Below, in pieces: positions 52,745-64,000 of a DNA stretch of 64,000 bases. This stretch comes from Heligmosomoides polygyrus polygyrus (Eukaryota; Nematoda; Chromadorea; Rhabditida; Heligmosomidae). Each line of letters starts with the position of its first letter. Within the stretch, counting starts at the first letter, position 1. The position numbers and the translations under genes are program-made. The notes below the pieces were generated by a model. That model ran no database searches, was not told the DNA's origin, and was given only the letters and a program-made list of their open reading frames with translations. The stretch lies in assembly GCA_947396885.1 (NCBI GenBank), contig OX377202.1, forward strand, positions 17,670,001 through 17,734,000, in the 5' to 3' direction.

Positions 52745-53080
52745 AGCATGTATCACCTGTCGTCCCGTTGATCGTCAAGTTGCTCGAGCGGGCGTCTCCA
52801 TTCATCCCTGTCGCGTGCCAGATGGATCCAATGGATCCTCCCCGCTCGGGGTGCACGAAGTTCGTCATATCGTTCGTTCAGGGCTTTCATGAAGAGATTC
52901 TACCAAGGCGTTGGTGAGCGTCTTGGTGTTCTCTCATGACATCCAGCGGAATACAGTCGGTGACGGCTCCAGTCTAGCGGGTGTCTGCAAAGCAAAGCAT
53001 GACGTGGCCGGCCCACCGAATTTTTGACTAGCCTCTGATCTTCGAACGTCGACGAAGCTTGGAACTCCGGAGGCCTTCTC
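52745..53080 (-). repeat. LINE family B, 3' fragment
   Basis: Minus-strand match to 16675-17000: GTATCACCTGTCGTCCCGTTG, GTCCCTGTCGCGTGCCAGA-like block, CGTTCAGGGCTTTCATGAAG, GTCTTCTGATCTTCGAACGTCG-like block. No open frame survives. Confidence 0.8.
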
Positions 53081-53140
53081 TGCTATAAAATAGTCGCCGC
53101 TAAAGACTATTGGATTAGACAGCTGGAGATCTGAATCCTT

Positions 53141-53491
53141 GTGAACTCATGTGCACGCATTCAACCACTGTCCCACATAAGTTTCAAGCTTCCAGTCGCT
53201 TCAGCTACTAACCTGCTCGCGTGTCAACTGGAATCTCTAGCGACGATGTTGTTCCACGCTAATGCTATCGCGCCGTCGAGGAGAAAAGAGGCCGCTCCGG
53301 ATCCATTACTTTCGCTGTCGGCCAACATCAGGTGGCGGCGACGTCGTCAAGTTTTACTAGCATCCTCCGGTGAAGAACAAACTCCCGGTAGTAGTTTAGC
53401 TCTGTCGCACCTCGACGAGAAAAAATCGCGATGTTGCCTAACAAATGAGGTAACTAAGAGAAAACCGGGGCAAGAATCTAATGTTTATTGA
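53141..53491 (+). other. Open GC-rich island, possible exon
   Basis: A 116-codon plus frame in a GC-rich patch. The part from the internal Met (53246) reads MLFHANAIAPSRRKEAAPDP, then a basic stretch RWRRRRQVLLASSGEEQTPG and SSLALSHLDEKKSRCC. Possible donors are CAG|GTGGCG (about 53331) and GAG|GTAACT (53448). No acceptor, domain or partner exon was identified. It may be a 5' exon of a gene downstream or chance. Confidence 0.2.
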
Positions 53492-53499
53492 CGGCAACT

Positions 53500-54900
53500 C
53501 TTGAGAATCTGAAAGAAGGTGCTCGCTCTACACATGTTTTACTTCCTCAACTTTAGGCCTTTATCTTCAATGAGGTAGGCTCCCTTTTCTAGGTCCACTT
53601 GGGAGACGAACAGCTAGAACTCTACTAAAGAGAGCTAAGTTGAGATTCGAACAGCTTCTTCTCCACTTCCAAAGCTGAGTTTCTAGATAGGCCCTAGTGA
53701 GGGAGGGCATTTTGCTAAGTCTTTTTAATTGAGGAGGTACATGTTAAGTGAATAATTTCAAGGAGACTAGCCACGAACTAGTCAACAAGATGACATTTCT
53801 TCGCAATTTTCTATTGGGTTTGGGTTTGCCTTGCTTATCTAGCGGTGTCCCCCTACGACTAGGATAGATCCGAGTTTCCTCCAGCAAAGCACCCTTAGTC
53901 ACTAGTATCCGGACAGTGCCAGCTTTCCTCGCCTCACGACAAGTCGTCGCAGGCTAGGCAAGATCCATTACTTCCCAACGACACCGGTTCTTCGGGGTTG
54001 GTATAATTTTATACCATCAGACGACGGACATCAACTCTCCGAGAATTATTTGAACACTCGCACAGCCAGAAGAGCAGCATTCCACCGTCTTTTTTCGCGT
54101 TAAATCCACTTTTTCGCACCTGTTGGAGCATAGATTTTGGTTTACCGTTTACCAGGTGACTCAAGTTTTTGCTTCTCTTAGGAGTTGACACCTGTTTCTT
54201 CTTACCGGTGAAAACTGCTCTTCAGAAGCAGTCTTAAGACACAAGTTGCGTTTAGGAACAAGCAGACCGACATGCAAGCAATCATATGCTGGTTTCCTAC
54301 TGATCCGTACATGTATCAGACTATAACGCCGACATTTTTTTATTTGTACTAGTACGAAACGGATACGAAACGAATCTTTGGAAGAGAATTTAAAAATCTT
54401 GGAATTTTTGAGGCCAACACCTCTGAGATTTTAAAAATTTGACGTTTATTTCGGTAGCGTTTTGAAAGAGGCATTGATTTGAAAGACCAAACAATCCCTT
54501 CGGTTCGTTTCAAGGCTGCAAAAGAAGGGTGAAGCCTTACACGAAAAAAGTTATTTATTTTTGTATGGTTAAGGAGTTTCTATCCTCTTTTGGTTTTCAA
54601 CTGAGGCTTTTTTAATAACAGTTTAGCCTATGAACAGCCACAGCAATGGAGAAACTGTAGAGACACGAACAGCTCAAAAAAGTAGCAGTAAAACAGATAT
54701 AGGAACTGTAAGAGTAGACTACCATACCTTAGTTACCCAAGTTTGACGTAATAGTCCAACAACATGACCAAGTCAAAGAACTTCACCAGTTACAATCAGA
54801 ACAGTATGGCTCATATATTACCAATATCATTTCGAATCAGTACCACTGGATTCTCTGGCAACCATGAGAGTGCTACTATGACATGTAGTTCTGACTGCAG
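53500..54900. other. Stretch without recognised gene
   Basis: Contains a single GGATCTATCCTAGTC-type end (reverse, 53848-53875). No coding unit was supported. Confidence 0.35.
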
Positions 54901-54904
54901 TTTT

Positions 54905-55290
54905 CGGCTTGGATGGTGGTAGCGCAACCGGGGGAGGCGGCGACTGCCGCCTGCATCCCAAATGGAAGATCCTGGTTTGGCCTTCCCGTCCATGCCAGTC
55001 GAGCTTTCCATCTCTTGGATCGGCAAAAGGATAGGAGACTTGTGTGAGAAGAACCAACTGAATTGTGCATCAGCTGGCCAATGCATGTCACTATATAAAC
55101 AAATACGCATTCAAATGGCCTCCACGACATTCCGTAAAAGTATAGTGCGTGGCGCATACCAAACATCTTGAGATTGAGTAACACCGTCCTTTATCCTTCA
55201 TCCTTATTGCCTCCATAAACTCCATGGAAATAGAATACGCATAGCTTCTGAAATGAATCTGATTGAGCTTTCATCCTTCATCCCAATGAA
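54905..55290 (+). repeat. SINE1 with an extra tail unit
   Basis: Head GGATGGTGGTAGCGCAACCG, decayed B-box GATCCTGGTTTGGCCTTCCC, tail TAGTGCGTGGCGCATACCAAA to 55205, then a second partial tail (GCCTCCATAAACTCCATGGA, AATACGCATAGCTTCTGAAA) to 55290. Confidence 0.75.
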
Positions 55291-56100
55291 GGATAAGAAT
55301 TCTCCACCGAATAAACCGCTCCATCCTGGTAAAAAGCAAACGGATGAATCGGAAGCTGTACTCTTTGCTAGAATGAAATCATTCTTAACCTCACGGTCCA
55401 GCCGTCTTTGCGTTTTCTTGTTCTAGAGAAGGCAGCCATTTCTTCGGCTCTTGCGCAACTCTGTCGTCGCTCCGCTTTCGTTTTCATGGCATTTACAAAT
55501 CGTTTCCTACCCATTATTCTTGTGGGGTTTAAGCGCCTCTACGGCAACTGAAACGCAGCTCAAAAGTGAATTGTGCTTCACAAGAGAAGGGGTTATTCTT
55601 CTGATGCACTTTCACAAATTGCCTTTCCAGCGTGAAAAGGTTCATTATTTACAAATCCTTTCGGAAAAACAGAAATTTTTTCTAAACATTATAATAATAA
55701 ATGATAAAGAAGAAAACCTACGAAAGCAGCTTAGTTTTTAAAGCGATATTCTCACGTTTTTTCTCACTTTTTTTGAAGGTCCAATACCACAAACTGCGTT
55801 GGACACGAAGCTTTTCTAGGAAGTTTCTAGTTTCTAGTTCTCACTGGGATTCCTCTTTGTTTGAATTCTCAGAACTCTTCAATACATACAAATTATTGAA
55901 TATTGAATATTGAATATTTTTAATAAGAAAGCCCTTCAAGATCAAGAGGGATAATTTTTAGTAGCGATCACCACAGAGCGTCTTATTACTCTTTAAAAGT
56001 TGGCTACTTTGATAGGAGAGAATAAAAACTGCTAGAGCCAGTAAATTTCTACGGCTCTACCCGGAGTCTATAGACATCAATGGATTAACCACGGCCACAG
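55291..56100. other. Stretch without recognised gene
   Basis: ORFs 55451-55741 and 55701-55913 overlap in different frames and are AT-rich; not supported. Confidence 0.35.
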
Positions 56101-56121
56101 CTTTCCCACACCTTTGTATAG

Positions 56122-56325
56122 ATGGTGAACAGCAAGAAAACGCCGAACGGAGTCGGCGATTCTGAGCGGAAATCGCCGTTCAACATCGGGATAGGGCGTT
56201 TTCGGACGGCCAGCGTTTTCCGAACGGCTACAGAAGCGGAACGCTGGACTGATTCCGTGAATGCGATTCGCTGCCTTGTGGTGTGCACTTTTCGAAGTTC
56301 ATGGGTGTTTAAGCTCGTTCTCTGA
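56122..56325 (+). other. GC-rich open region, possible exon
   Basis: ACACCTTTGTATAG directly precedes an ATG opening MVNSKKTPNGVGDSERKSPF and NIGIGRFRTASVFRTATEAE with G/C-biased third positions. The stop is 67 codons on. The opposite strand is also open (56381-56085), so strand and reality are uncertain. An ATG right after a 3' splice-like site would suit a trans-spliced nematode transcript (inference). Confidence 0.25.
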
Positions 56326-56472
56326 CGCTTTCGCAGCCCGCCTGCTGTGGCTTGGGAAATAATCTGATCGGAGAAAATCACAGTCTATTTGATGGCTGCG
56401 TAGGGACATCGCTAGTCGCGCTAATAATGACCGTTGGCTGGTTCTGGGGCGCTTGTAAGTGAGAATCGCCTC

Positions 56473-57255
56473 ACTAGGTATATACACCATTTTCACCTCG
56501 AATTGGACACTCTTCTAAGCCAGCTTTAAGAGTTTTGAAATCAAGGCGAACTCTTTCAAATCAAATTGACCTTTAGGCAGGTTGAGCTACAGACTAAATA
56601 ATATGGTTAGAATAATTTTTTGTTCAAGGAAAATTTGGTATAACTTTCTTTGAAAGTTTTTAGTTTACCTGCCCCAGTAAATCCAATAATTTTACGAAAA
56701 TTTTATTTTAAGAAAAAAATTACGATTCAAAGCACAGCAAAAAAGGAATTTTACAGAACATTGAACGACCAGATCGCGCCATGCGCTTAAAAAGCTCGCC
56801 GTAGGTTTTATTTGATTGATAGTGCAAATTCTACCTACATAATCCATCAAAGTGGGAATAGGTCAAATTCTATGAAAACAGTTTCTGCCGCCAATCGAGT
56901 AAAAATCGTGACGTCATGGAAGAGGGCATGGCGCATTCCTTTTTTAGCACAAAAAATGGAATGTGCCATGTAAAACCTGTAAAACACGCTTTAAATCATA
57001 ATTTTTCTTTAATTTTTTCCTATAGAAATTTGAACAATGTGTGTCATTTATTGGGTAAATCAATCAAAACTTCAAAAAAATTATACAAAAATTTTCCCTG
57101 AACAAAACATTATTCTAACCCTTTTAGAGTCTCTATTGTAAAAAGCCCACTTCAATCTGGTAGAGTTCGTTTTGATTCCACAAGTTTGGAATTAGCTTAG
57201 AAGAGTGTTCAATTTGATTCGAAAAGTGTCAAATTCGACGTGAAATTGGTGTAAG
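56473..57255. mobile_element. DNA transposon family T, copy 3 (most complete)
   Basis: Left TACACCATTTTCACCTCGAA then GGACACTCTTCTAAGCCAGC; right AGAAGAGTGTTCAATTTGAT, GTCAAATTCGACGTGAAATT and GGTGTAAGTAGG are inverted counterparts over at least 80 bp. About 780 bp with no transposase frame. The interior CCAGATCGCGCCATGCGC matches copy 1. Confidence 0.75.
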
Positions 57256-57780
57256 TAGGTCTTTACAAAATTGTTGATGGACGAATGGAAAGGAAGGGTC
57301 CAAAAGGACACAAGCCTGCGTATGTGCCTATAGCTAAAATTCCTTGTTCAAGTACTAAATCCGAATTGGAATGTTATAATCGAGAAAAAATTTATAATGA
57401 CTGAAAAATTACAGTATGACCCAAGATATGACTAGGTCTATCTCTCCTTGTGTGCAGTTGCTTTATCGACAACGCTGCATTCTTGCCAAGTCTTCAAAAT
57501 TCGAACTACAACGCTCAAAATTGAAAAACTGCTAAAGATATTTTGCATGTATTCGCAGTAAACTACAGGACCTATAGAAGGCGGCATTTGTATCGATTTT
57601 TGAGTGTGCCATGCTCTCGAGAAGCTTCCAGCTTTTAGAGAAGATAAGATGAGTCGGTGGTCTTCAGCATTTCTCTGGTGATTTCCGAGCTAGTCAAAAA
57701 ATCCAGGGGATCCCCGTCCCTTTCAATCAGCATTAACATCTCATCAAATCAAACCGCACCACATCCTGACCAAATGGTGG
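57256..57780. other. Upstream region of the 58-kb gene
   Basis: No repeat recognised. It may contain the promoter of the next gene; no element can be singled out. Confidence 0.3.
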
Positions 57781-57789
57781 CTTATCGCC

Positions 57790-58032
57790 TCGGCTGATGG
57801 CCTTTCCTCCGTCGAATCCTATCGTATGGGCATCATTTGCATGCAGAGAAGAACCCGAGCAAAAACTCAGCAACTCGTCTGGCGGTCGGCCACCAGACGC
57901 GAACGAGCTGCATGTTGGTGGTGGTGGTGGTTGTGGTGGTGGGACGAGCTGAAGAAGCTGATTCGCGGCCGCCACCAGCGCCGTCAGAACGGCGCCACCC
58001 ACCACCACCTACTGCGACCGAACTGCGTCCAG
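57790..58032 (+). other. Probable 5' non-coding exon of the 58213 gene
   Basis: A GC-rich island with GGT/CAC simple repeats (57913-57948) that ends at a plausible donor CCAG|GTATAAG. The next 3' splice site (TTTCTTTCAG at 58211) opens straight into the ATG at 58213. The frame that would join it has a TGA upstream, so the island is read as 5' UTR. ORFs with poly-Val, poly-Trp or poly-Pro here come from the simple repeat. Confidence 0.4.
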
Positions 58033-58212
58033 GTATAAGTACCGAGAATCCCTAATACCGAACGACTACTTTTTCCAAGCGTATTCCCACCGCTTTTCTT
58101 CCGACGAATTCCGCATGAAAGACGACTAATTCCGTTCTTTTGGTCGAATATCCGTTCTTTTGGTATCGTTAGTGGCGTGCTCAGGATTCCTATGGTCCTA
58201 TTTTCTTTCAGG

Positions 58213-61200
58213 ATGGGCTGGTTGCAGTGCCTAGCCGTCGCCCTACTTTCCGGCGAGCTCGTTGCAAGTAAGATCATTGTTATTTAATTAGTTCTCACCA
58301 TTATATACGTAGCACAAATTATTTATTTATTGAATTATTATTTATTTAATGAATTATTTTATATATTGAATTATCTCCATTCCAAAATAAGAATGAGTGG
58401 GTGCAGGTGTAGAAATAGCGATATGTTCTCAATTTTCTCCATTAGAACCTTGCGATTTGTGCACACCTTTAAAACGAAAACCTCGGGGACCGATACATAT
58501 ATGTTATAACCATAGTGGGAGATATAGGCACCTGGCCATGGGTAAAACTACCATGTGGTACACAGTGGTCCCTTACCGAAGCTTGCACCTTTAACTGGGC
58601 AAATGGTAGAGCAGTTGCTAAGGCGTCGTCTGTTGTATGCACGCCAATTCCAGGTATTCTGTTCGGACCCTGCTCAGGCCAAGCATGCTATACATCCTTC
58701 AGCAGCTTTTTATTGTGATGCTTATCCAATAAAGATGGACCGATGATTTGTTTCTACCATCCATTGGGTATTGTATAGGTCATGTGCGAATTCAAGTAGC
58801 CTCTACGATATCGCGCAGAAGTAGAATGCATGGCGCAACTGAAACAGAGGTAGAATTTATCCATTCAATTTTTCCGTCATTTATTCCTCAAGCGAGAAAG
58901 CCTTCCAACATTTCGTATTTAAAAGTAATGAGACGTTCTTACAAAAGGTAATTTCACCTTTTGAAAATGGTAAAAAACCTTGACAGATCGTCATAGTGCT
59001 CTCATCTTTTGCCTTTAGTTTCATCGGATTAGGAGAATGCGTGGCGCATCTCAAACGGAGCTGTGCCAAGGCTGCAACTTTTCCCTTATTTATGAATGTT
59101 TTTCTAACATTTTCACTGTCTTTTTCAATCATATTTGCTTTAAAATAATGCCTCTTCTCTTCAATTTTCTCATTTCTAAAAAAGGTAGAGAAATTATAGA
59201 GAAAGAAAGGGAGAAAAGAAAAATAAAGCATCTTGTACCTTCACACTGGCTAATCAATCGAGTTATCATAAGGATTTAGGTAAATATTTTGTATGCTTCT
59301 TTTAGCAAGCTATCCTACAATTTTTAGGCGCTGTTGTGTTGTGTGAATAGTGGTTTTTGGGACGTAGTTAACGTAGAACAAAAAATATTTAAAACTATTT
59401 CTTTATTTTATTATAATCATAGAATTTTTAAATGCCTTCTCAGGGCAAGAAGGATGCAGTCTTTGTGTGAATTATAGAATTTTCACCAGCTTAGCAACTG
59501 AATGAATCCATCGAGGAACGCGCTAATAGTAGGGTCCCGATATATGCGCTGTGACAAGGCCTTAAGAAGCCAATGAATCCAGCCATACCCTCATTCCTCT
59601 ACCCTTATAAATATGGCACTCTAGCTCTTTGATGTTCTGATGGAACCTCATAATACCGTAATAATTTAGTTAAGTGGACGTCAAAAAATTAATTCGACAA
59701 TGTTGGACGAACTATGCTGTTATAACATCCTTGCGGAAATTGCCACAAGGAGTGAAACACTGCAATTTCTTTTCCTTCTTTATTCTTTCAAAAGTTTTAG
59801 AGATGACCTAGAGATGAAGAGCGAAATGGCGCTCAATTTAGTTTGGGTGAAATCGGTGACCATGACTCCGGCAGCAATACTCACCCGTACCTACCGTAAC
59901 CTACCGTAATCAGCCAAAATTTTGAAAACGGATGTCAAATTTTTGACCAGCACCCAAATAACCCTCATGGACATTTATACGAAAAAAGCCGAAATTTTGA
60001 AAACGGATGTCAAATTTCTGACCAGCAACCGAGTAACCCTCATAGACATTTATACGAAAAAGACTGACTTGAAATGACTTGATTGTAGAAGTGGTCTCCT
60101 TCCTCGTAAAATTTTTTCATTCGATATATTTAACGAAAGCAATGACATTTTTCTTGCTTCTTCCTGATAGGCATTCTTCTGTCACAAGTTACGAGGGAGC
60201 AGAAAAAATGTCTGTAAAAAACCGAAGGCAGCAGCATAAAAAATAGCGCAAAGAGTTGTGAGCCACCGGTGGCTCATATTGTCGTCAATATGTTAAATAG
60301 CGGGAATTGGCGAATAAGAAGTATGTCAGGTCATCTTCATTTACTTTGGTTGTCAGTGAAGGCCGAGATTTTCTTTCATTTGTTCGATCGATGGCATAGA
60401 TGTCAAGAACAAAATCTAATTTTTTAATATCCAGCACTGATGGAGAAAGAGTGTGTCATCGTCTTGTTTTATATTATTCATGTCTATCCTATTATAATGA
60501 TATTATCTTATTGTTTACTTTGTTACTACTCTTTTTTGTTTTTCTCCTATTTACTAGTTTCCAATTTTCTTTCACTCGGCGATATCATGAATTTCTTTCA
60601 GAAACTCCGTCACAGCTTTCTCTATCGCCGATAGTGGTACGTTTTTATTGAAATTTCTTGAAGATCTAGCTAGTGCTTTGCGACCCTAGCATTTTTTTGC
60701 TTCTCAGAAAATTCTCAAATAAAAAACTGACATACAGGATATTGGAAACGTGAAATTCCGAGCTATTTTACATATTATATACATCAGCCTCGTCAGCTAT
60801 GCAGCTACTTCAGGCCAGCTCTGAGTTCGACACCGCACAAGTTGGAAAGTCGGATGTCCTAGAGACAACGGCACACCTACCGAGCTCCACCCATAAGAGA
60901 GGTAATATTACTGTAACTGAAGGATGTGTGTAATGTGAATACGAGAGGGTTCAAGCTCCGGGATAAAGAGTTGTAACAAGAGCCTTCCTTTCATGCTCCG
61001 ACTAGCTAGGTTATCTATCTCTGTGGTAAACGCCGATCTCTTTAAGGAATTTATGGGTCAAAAAGGGGTGTGAAGGGCCTCTTCAGCACGGGTTTATGGA
61101 ATACTTTAATGCATGGCTATCGAAGCCGTATCAACTCCCCACTTTTTTATAGTGCGATTTCATCCTTAATTACTAGCCCTGATGATGCTTGCTTCTGTCC

Positions 61201-62996
61201 CAAATTGGCCCACTGGGTTAATATCAGCAATGGAACTCAAACAGCATTGAATGCTATTAATTGGTGTTGACATGCAATAGGAAACATCTAAGAGTTTTCG
61301 CTCCCATATTTGACTCATTATTTAATTATTTATCGCAGTGTTGCGGCTCATTAGGCTAAAGCGGAAAAGTCGCTATATAAAAAACACCACTCAACTAGGA
61401 AAACACCATGGTGATTTCAAAACCACAAATTTTTCTAATTTGCTTACTGTTTTAATAATTCGTCAAAACAAATATGTAAATAAATTGAAAAAGGACTCAA
61501 TCCATGTAGATTTTTGGTAGAGAAGAGCTTAGACAAGGCAAAGGATTTCTATTATAACAGGCATCAGAACTCCTCCTACAAGTCTTGTTGACGGCGATTT
61601 TCTGGGAGTTCGGCCCTTAACGACACTCAGAATTTTGCTCGCCTAGTAAGTCAGTCAACTTCTAATGGTAGAGTAGGGGGCTGTGGGTTTTCCAGGCACT
61701 ACATGTAGAGCTGACTTCAAAAAAGATGCTAAAACATCGAGTCCGTCTGTCACTAATCACACCAGCGCTTCAGTGTCAGTTTCCCATAGTTCTACTTACC
61801 TTTGCCCATCAGCTATTTTAGGCAAATTAAATAGAAATAAAGATTTATACACTCTTGTGGCCTTCAAAACCAGTGCACAAAAACCAGTCATCAATTCCGT
61901 GCGAAAGAGCATTCGAGGTTGAAGACGTTTTTTTTACGCCACTTTCTTTCAGTGACGACAACGATAGGCTCTTTCCTTCCTCCAAATCCCGAACTGGTCG
62001 TCAATTTTCCAACAGAAGGTACAGTGAAGTTGCTTTCTTCTAGTTTAAACAAGGTTTATTTAAAAAGGGTAACTTTAAAAAATAATCCAGTCGGAAAATA
62101 ACCATTTTCAGCCAAAATGGAGGGACGTGTCAAATTGAGTATGTTTAAACAAAAAGGATACTGAGATTTTTTTGGTCTTATGGGGAGAGGGTTGAAATCC
62201 TATGGTGGTTTATAAGTGTTTTTTCAAGGACCTTGTAGAACAGTCAAGGTGAGCAATACAACATTTAGCCAGAGAATTTTTCCGGTTATTGAGTGAAAGA
62301 GTAACAAATAACCTTCTCGATGAAATAACGATGAAACAGCTTGGGTCCAACCCTGATGAAGCACCGAAACGGTCAGAAATATTGCTTCGAACTTCAGTTG
62401 AAAAAGCTCTCAAAATGTGTTAATTCAACACATCCTACTTAATCAGTAAGCAGCAAAATGGTCAAGACTATTAGTGAAGCTTATTTGGAACATTCCAAGA
62501 AAACAGCGCAGAAACACGTTATTCATGACCACATGAAGCTTTTTTAAGCCGGCTAATAATGTAAATGTTTTCTGTCCATTTTTGTGAAGGAAAATGTAGG
62601 GTTTAGAAAATCACCGAATAAAAGGGTGAAACAGTACGACCTGCTTGTAAAAAATTACTAAGGCTGTCAACAGCCAAGCTGTTGGTACCTGACTTTAACC
62701 AAAAGTTTCTTTGAAAAGAAAATGACCTAGAAGTTAAGGAGTCGCTTACTGCTGCGGCGAACAATTTTTGTAAATAATTCTCGTTACAAATGCGTTGGAC
62801 AGGCGGTTAAACGGTTAAGATTAGCGTGGCTTCCTTTAATGATATCTGTTCTATACCTTCTGTTGTTCAGTAGAGTACCGCGAGGACAAACGGCGAGAAC
62901 TGGATCTCCTGAAGAGGAGCAGCAAGTTCCGTAACGCAGCTCTGGGATCCGCCACTGTCAAGGTGAAACAGGACGAGTCGCAGATACAGAACACAG
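58213..62996 (+). CDS. Candidate secreted-protein gene, phase-1 exons, continues off the right edge
   Basis: Join: 58213-58267, about 58446-58541 (or 58407-58541), 61953-62018, 62871-62996. Every internal junction is phase 1, and the chain is open. Exon 1 encodes a clear signal peptide MGWLQCLAVALLSGELVA. Exon 2 has PCDLCTPLKRKPRGPIHICY (Cys pairs); its donor GTAAAA and the upstream acceptor are weak, so it may be skipped or wrong. Exon 3 is TTTIGSFLPPNPELVVNFPT behind acceptor CTTTCTTTCAG. Exon 4 has EYREDKRRELDLLKRSSKFR and TVKVKQDESQIQNT behind TTGTTCAG. A run of symmetric 1-1 exons is typical of secreted or extracellular modular proteins. No family was recognised and no later exon lies in the window. 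The model is inferred from splice context only. Confidence 0.45.
58590..58850 (+). repeat. SINE1, diverged (intron of the 58213 gene)
   Basis: GGTAGAGCAGTTGCTAAGGC, AATTCCAGGTATTCTGTTCGG, GCCAAGCATGCTATACATCC, GTAGAATGCATGGCGCAACTG. Another tail-only scrap lies at 59033-59050 (AGAATGCGTGGCGCATCTCAA). Confidence 0.65.
58851..61952. other. Long intron-like stretch without recognised exons
   Basis: AT-rich. It holds a 71-73-bp direct duplication (59917-60063: GAAAACGGATGTCAAATTT, ACCCTCAT.GACATTTATACG). A 60798-60932 ORF is open but its splice phase does not fit the gene. Nothing else was recognised. Confidence 0.4.
62353..62370 (+). ncRNA. Isolated hammerhead-like core
   Basis: CTGATGA-AGCACC-GAAAC matches the hammerhead core elements in order, followed by GGTCA, which could supply the cleavage triplet. 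Stem II would be at most two base pairs, and flanking stems were not established. Could be the scar of a lost Penelope-like element, or chance. Confidence 0.25.
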
Positions 62997-64000
62997 GTAA
63001 CCTGGGCTGATCTGTTATGTTCGCAAAAACTTCAGCTAAGTCGTTTTCTAAACCAGCAACCATACCTTTCGTTAAAATTTATCACAGCTTTGCCCGTAAA
63101 CTAACCAGCTCCGCTTGTTAAAATGTGGCTTTCAGCGGACTTAAAGGCCTAGCTAATGGTATATGTAAGTGTTCGATAACATCACGAGGCGATTGTAAAA
63201 GATGTCTTATGGATAGGCACTTTCTTGGAAAGGTGACAGGATGAACTGACACGATAAGAGCTCTCGATTGACAACGGAGATGAAAGCGTTTCGCACCCAA
63301 CTGTCAGTGATTTCCTAGCGTCATTATATCAGAAGCTTCTCACCTCACAGGCGTTAACATACATGTTTAGTATACTCAGGACATACAGTTATCCAGAACG
63401 AAAGCTTTTCTCGACAGATTTTCGCCTTTACGGGATCAGAGAACATCATCTGTTTCTCGTCTCATGTCCATTGACGCTATCACAACGACCATAAATGGGC
63501 TGACAGGGCTGGTTTGGGCAGCTTCTCACAAGGACGAGATCGTTTGACAGATCTTCCACAACTTTTGAGAAAAAAGCGACGTCTTGGAATGAGAGACGCA
63601 CCTGTCCAAGCTTATGTAAGAACAGCACTCGAGATAACATCAGATTTAGGGAATGGACGAAAACCAGTTTTTTGCATCTGAAGGGGCTCAATTTGGACGG
63701 CTGCAAGCCTACATCTGAGCTGACACCCTTCGACACTCAATATAAGCCAAAAAAACCAAGTACTTAGAAATTGAGGACTCACTATTGTTGTTGTTGTTTT
63801 CAAAATACGCGTAATAGTGCAGTCGACTGTATGTAAGACTCATGTATGTAGCGCACTCCTAATCGAGGTCTGTGAACCGTGTCCTTCTCACGTTAGTCAA
63901 GCGCTGTAAGCGTTTATATGGAATAGGTGGACTGTCCATGAACGAACTCGTAGAGTAATTTAACAGCCAGAGTCACTGGCATCTTTCTACAGTCGGTTTT
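62997..64000. other. Right edge, intron or intergenic
   Basis: TTTCAG-like sites at 63136 and CTCACAG at 63350 lead into frames with early stops in phase 1, so no next exon could be placed. Minus-strand ORFs at 63446-63803 overlap and are unsupported. Confidence 0.35.

Noticed and set aside
57733..58055. Poly-Trp, poly-Val or poly-Pro proteins
   Set aside because: All come from a GGT/ACC simple repeat in the likely 5' UTR.
60798..60932. Open frame MQLLQASSEFDTAQVGKSDV as an exon of the 58213 gene
   Set aside because: Its possible acceptors give phase 0, whereas flanking exons need phase 1; in phase 1 it hits stops.
61683..61922. 79-residue Ser/Thr-rich plus ORF as an exon
   Set aside because: Ends just before the better-supported exon 61953-62018, in a different frame, without a usable donor.

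Overview
This window is nuclear DNA from a eukaryote, most likely a clade V parasitic nematode of the hookworm/strongylid type. The evidence is (i) split genes with TTTCAG-type 3' splice sites, (ii) a nematode-style serpentine receptor, and (iii) the transposon mix: RTE-like LINEs, mariners, a DD37D Tc1-like element, a Penelope-like GIY-YIG element and tRNA-derived SINEs. The species is inferred from these families, not proven. There are no operons, rRNA genes, true tRNA genes, CRISPR arrays or recognisable viral genes.

Host genes are few. The best is a seven-transmembrane receptor on the + strand, which I assembled by hand from eight phase-consistent exons between 11711 and 24088 (about 380 aa). 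Its introns are packed with transposons and it spans a 200-N assembly gap. A second gene enters from about 57.8 kb and runs off the right edge: a signal-peptide exon at 58213 and further small exons (about 58446, 61953, 62871) that are all in phase 1. Weaker candidates are a two-exon 100-aa acidic protein (42791-43288), a minus-strand first exon with a poly-Ala run (48009-47895), a possible last exon (32606-32790) and a few open GC-rich islands.

Everything else is mobile or repetitive. Left part (1-11.4 kb): a short mariner with TA duplications and an intact D,D34D triad broken by a frameshift, a decayed second mariner, and LINE family A (a 3' fragment at 3246-3956 and a longer copy at 8156-10460). 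Middle (11.4-31 kb): the receptor, with LINE B (21-bp target duplication) in intron 5, nested DNA transposons at 18.3-19.6 kb, and a Penelope-like element with 638-bp palindromic arms inserted into an older LINE (12-bp duplication) in intron 6; then a third mariner and LINE C (16-bp duplication) inserted in a tRNA-like repeat. Right part (31-57 kb): a foldback MITE with TTA duplications, a DD37D Tc1-like element, a tail-to-tail inverted duplication carrying related signal-peptide-like ORFs, more than ten SINEs, two small MITEs and several LINE 3' ends.

The most unusual items are the Penelope-like palindrome with hammerhead-ribozyme-like cores in each arm, a tRNA-like repeat that also has terminal inverted repeats, the inverted duplication at 36.4-38.0 kb, and the phase-1 secreted-protein gene at the right edge.
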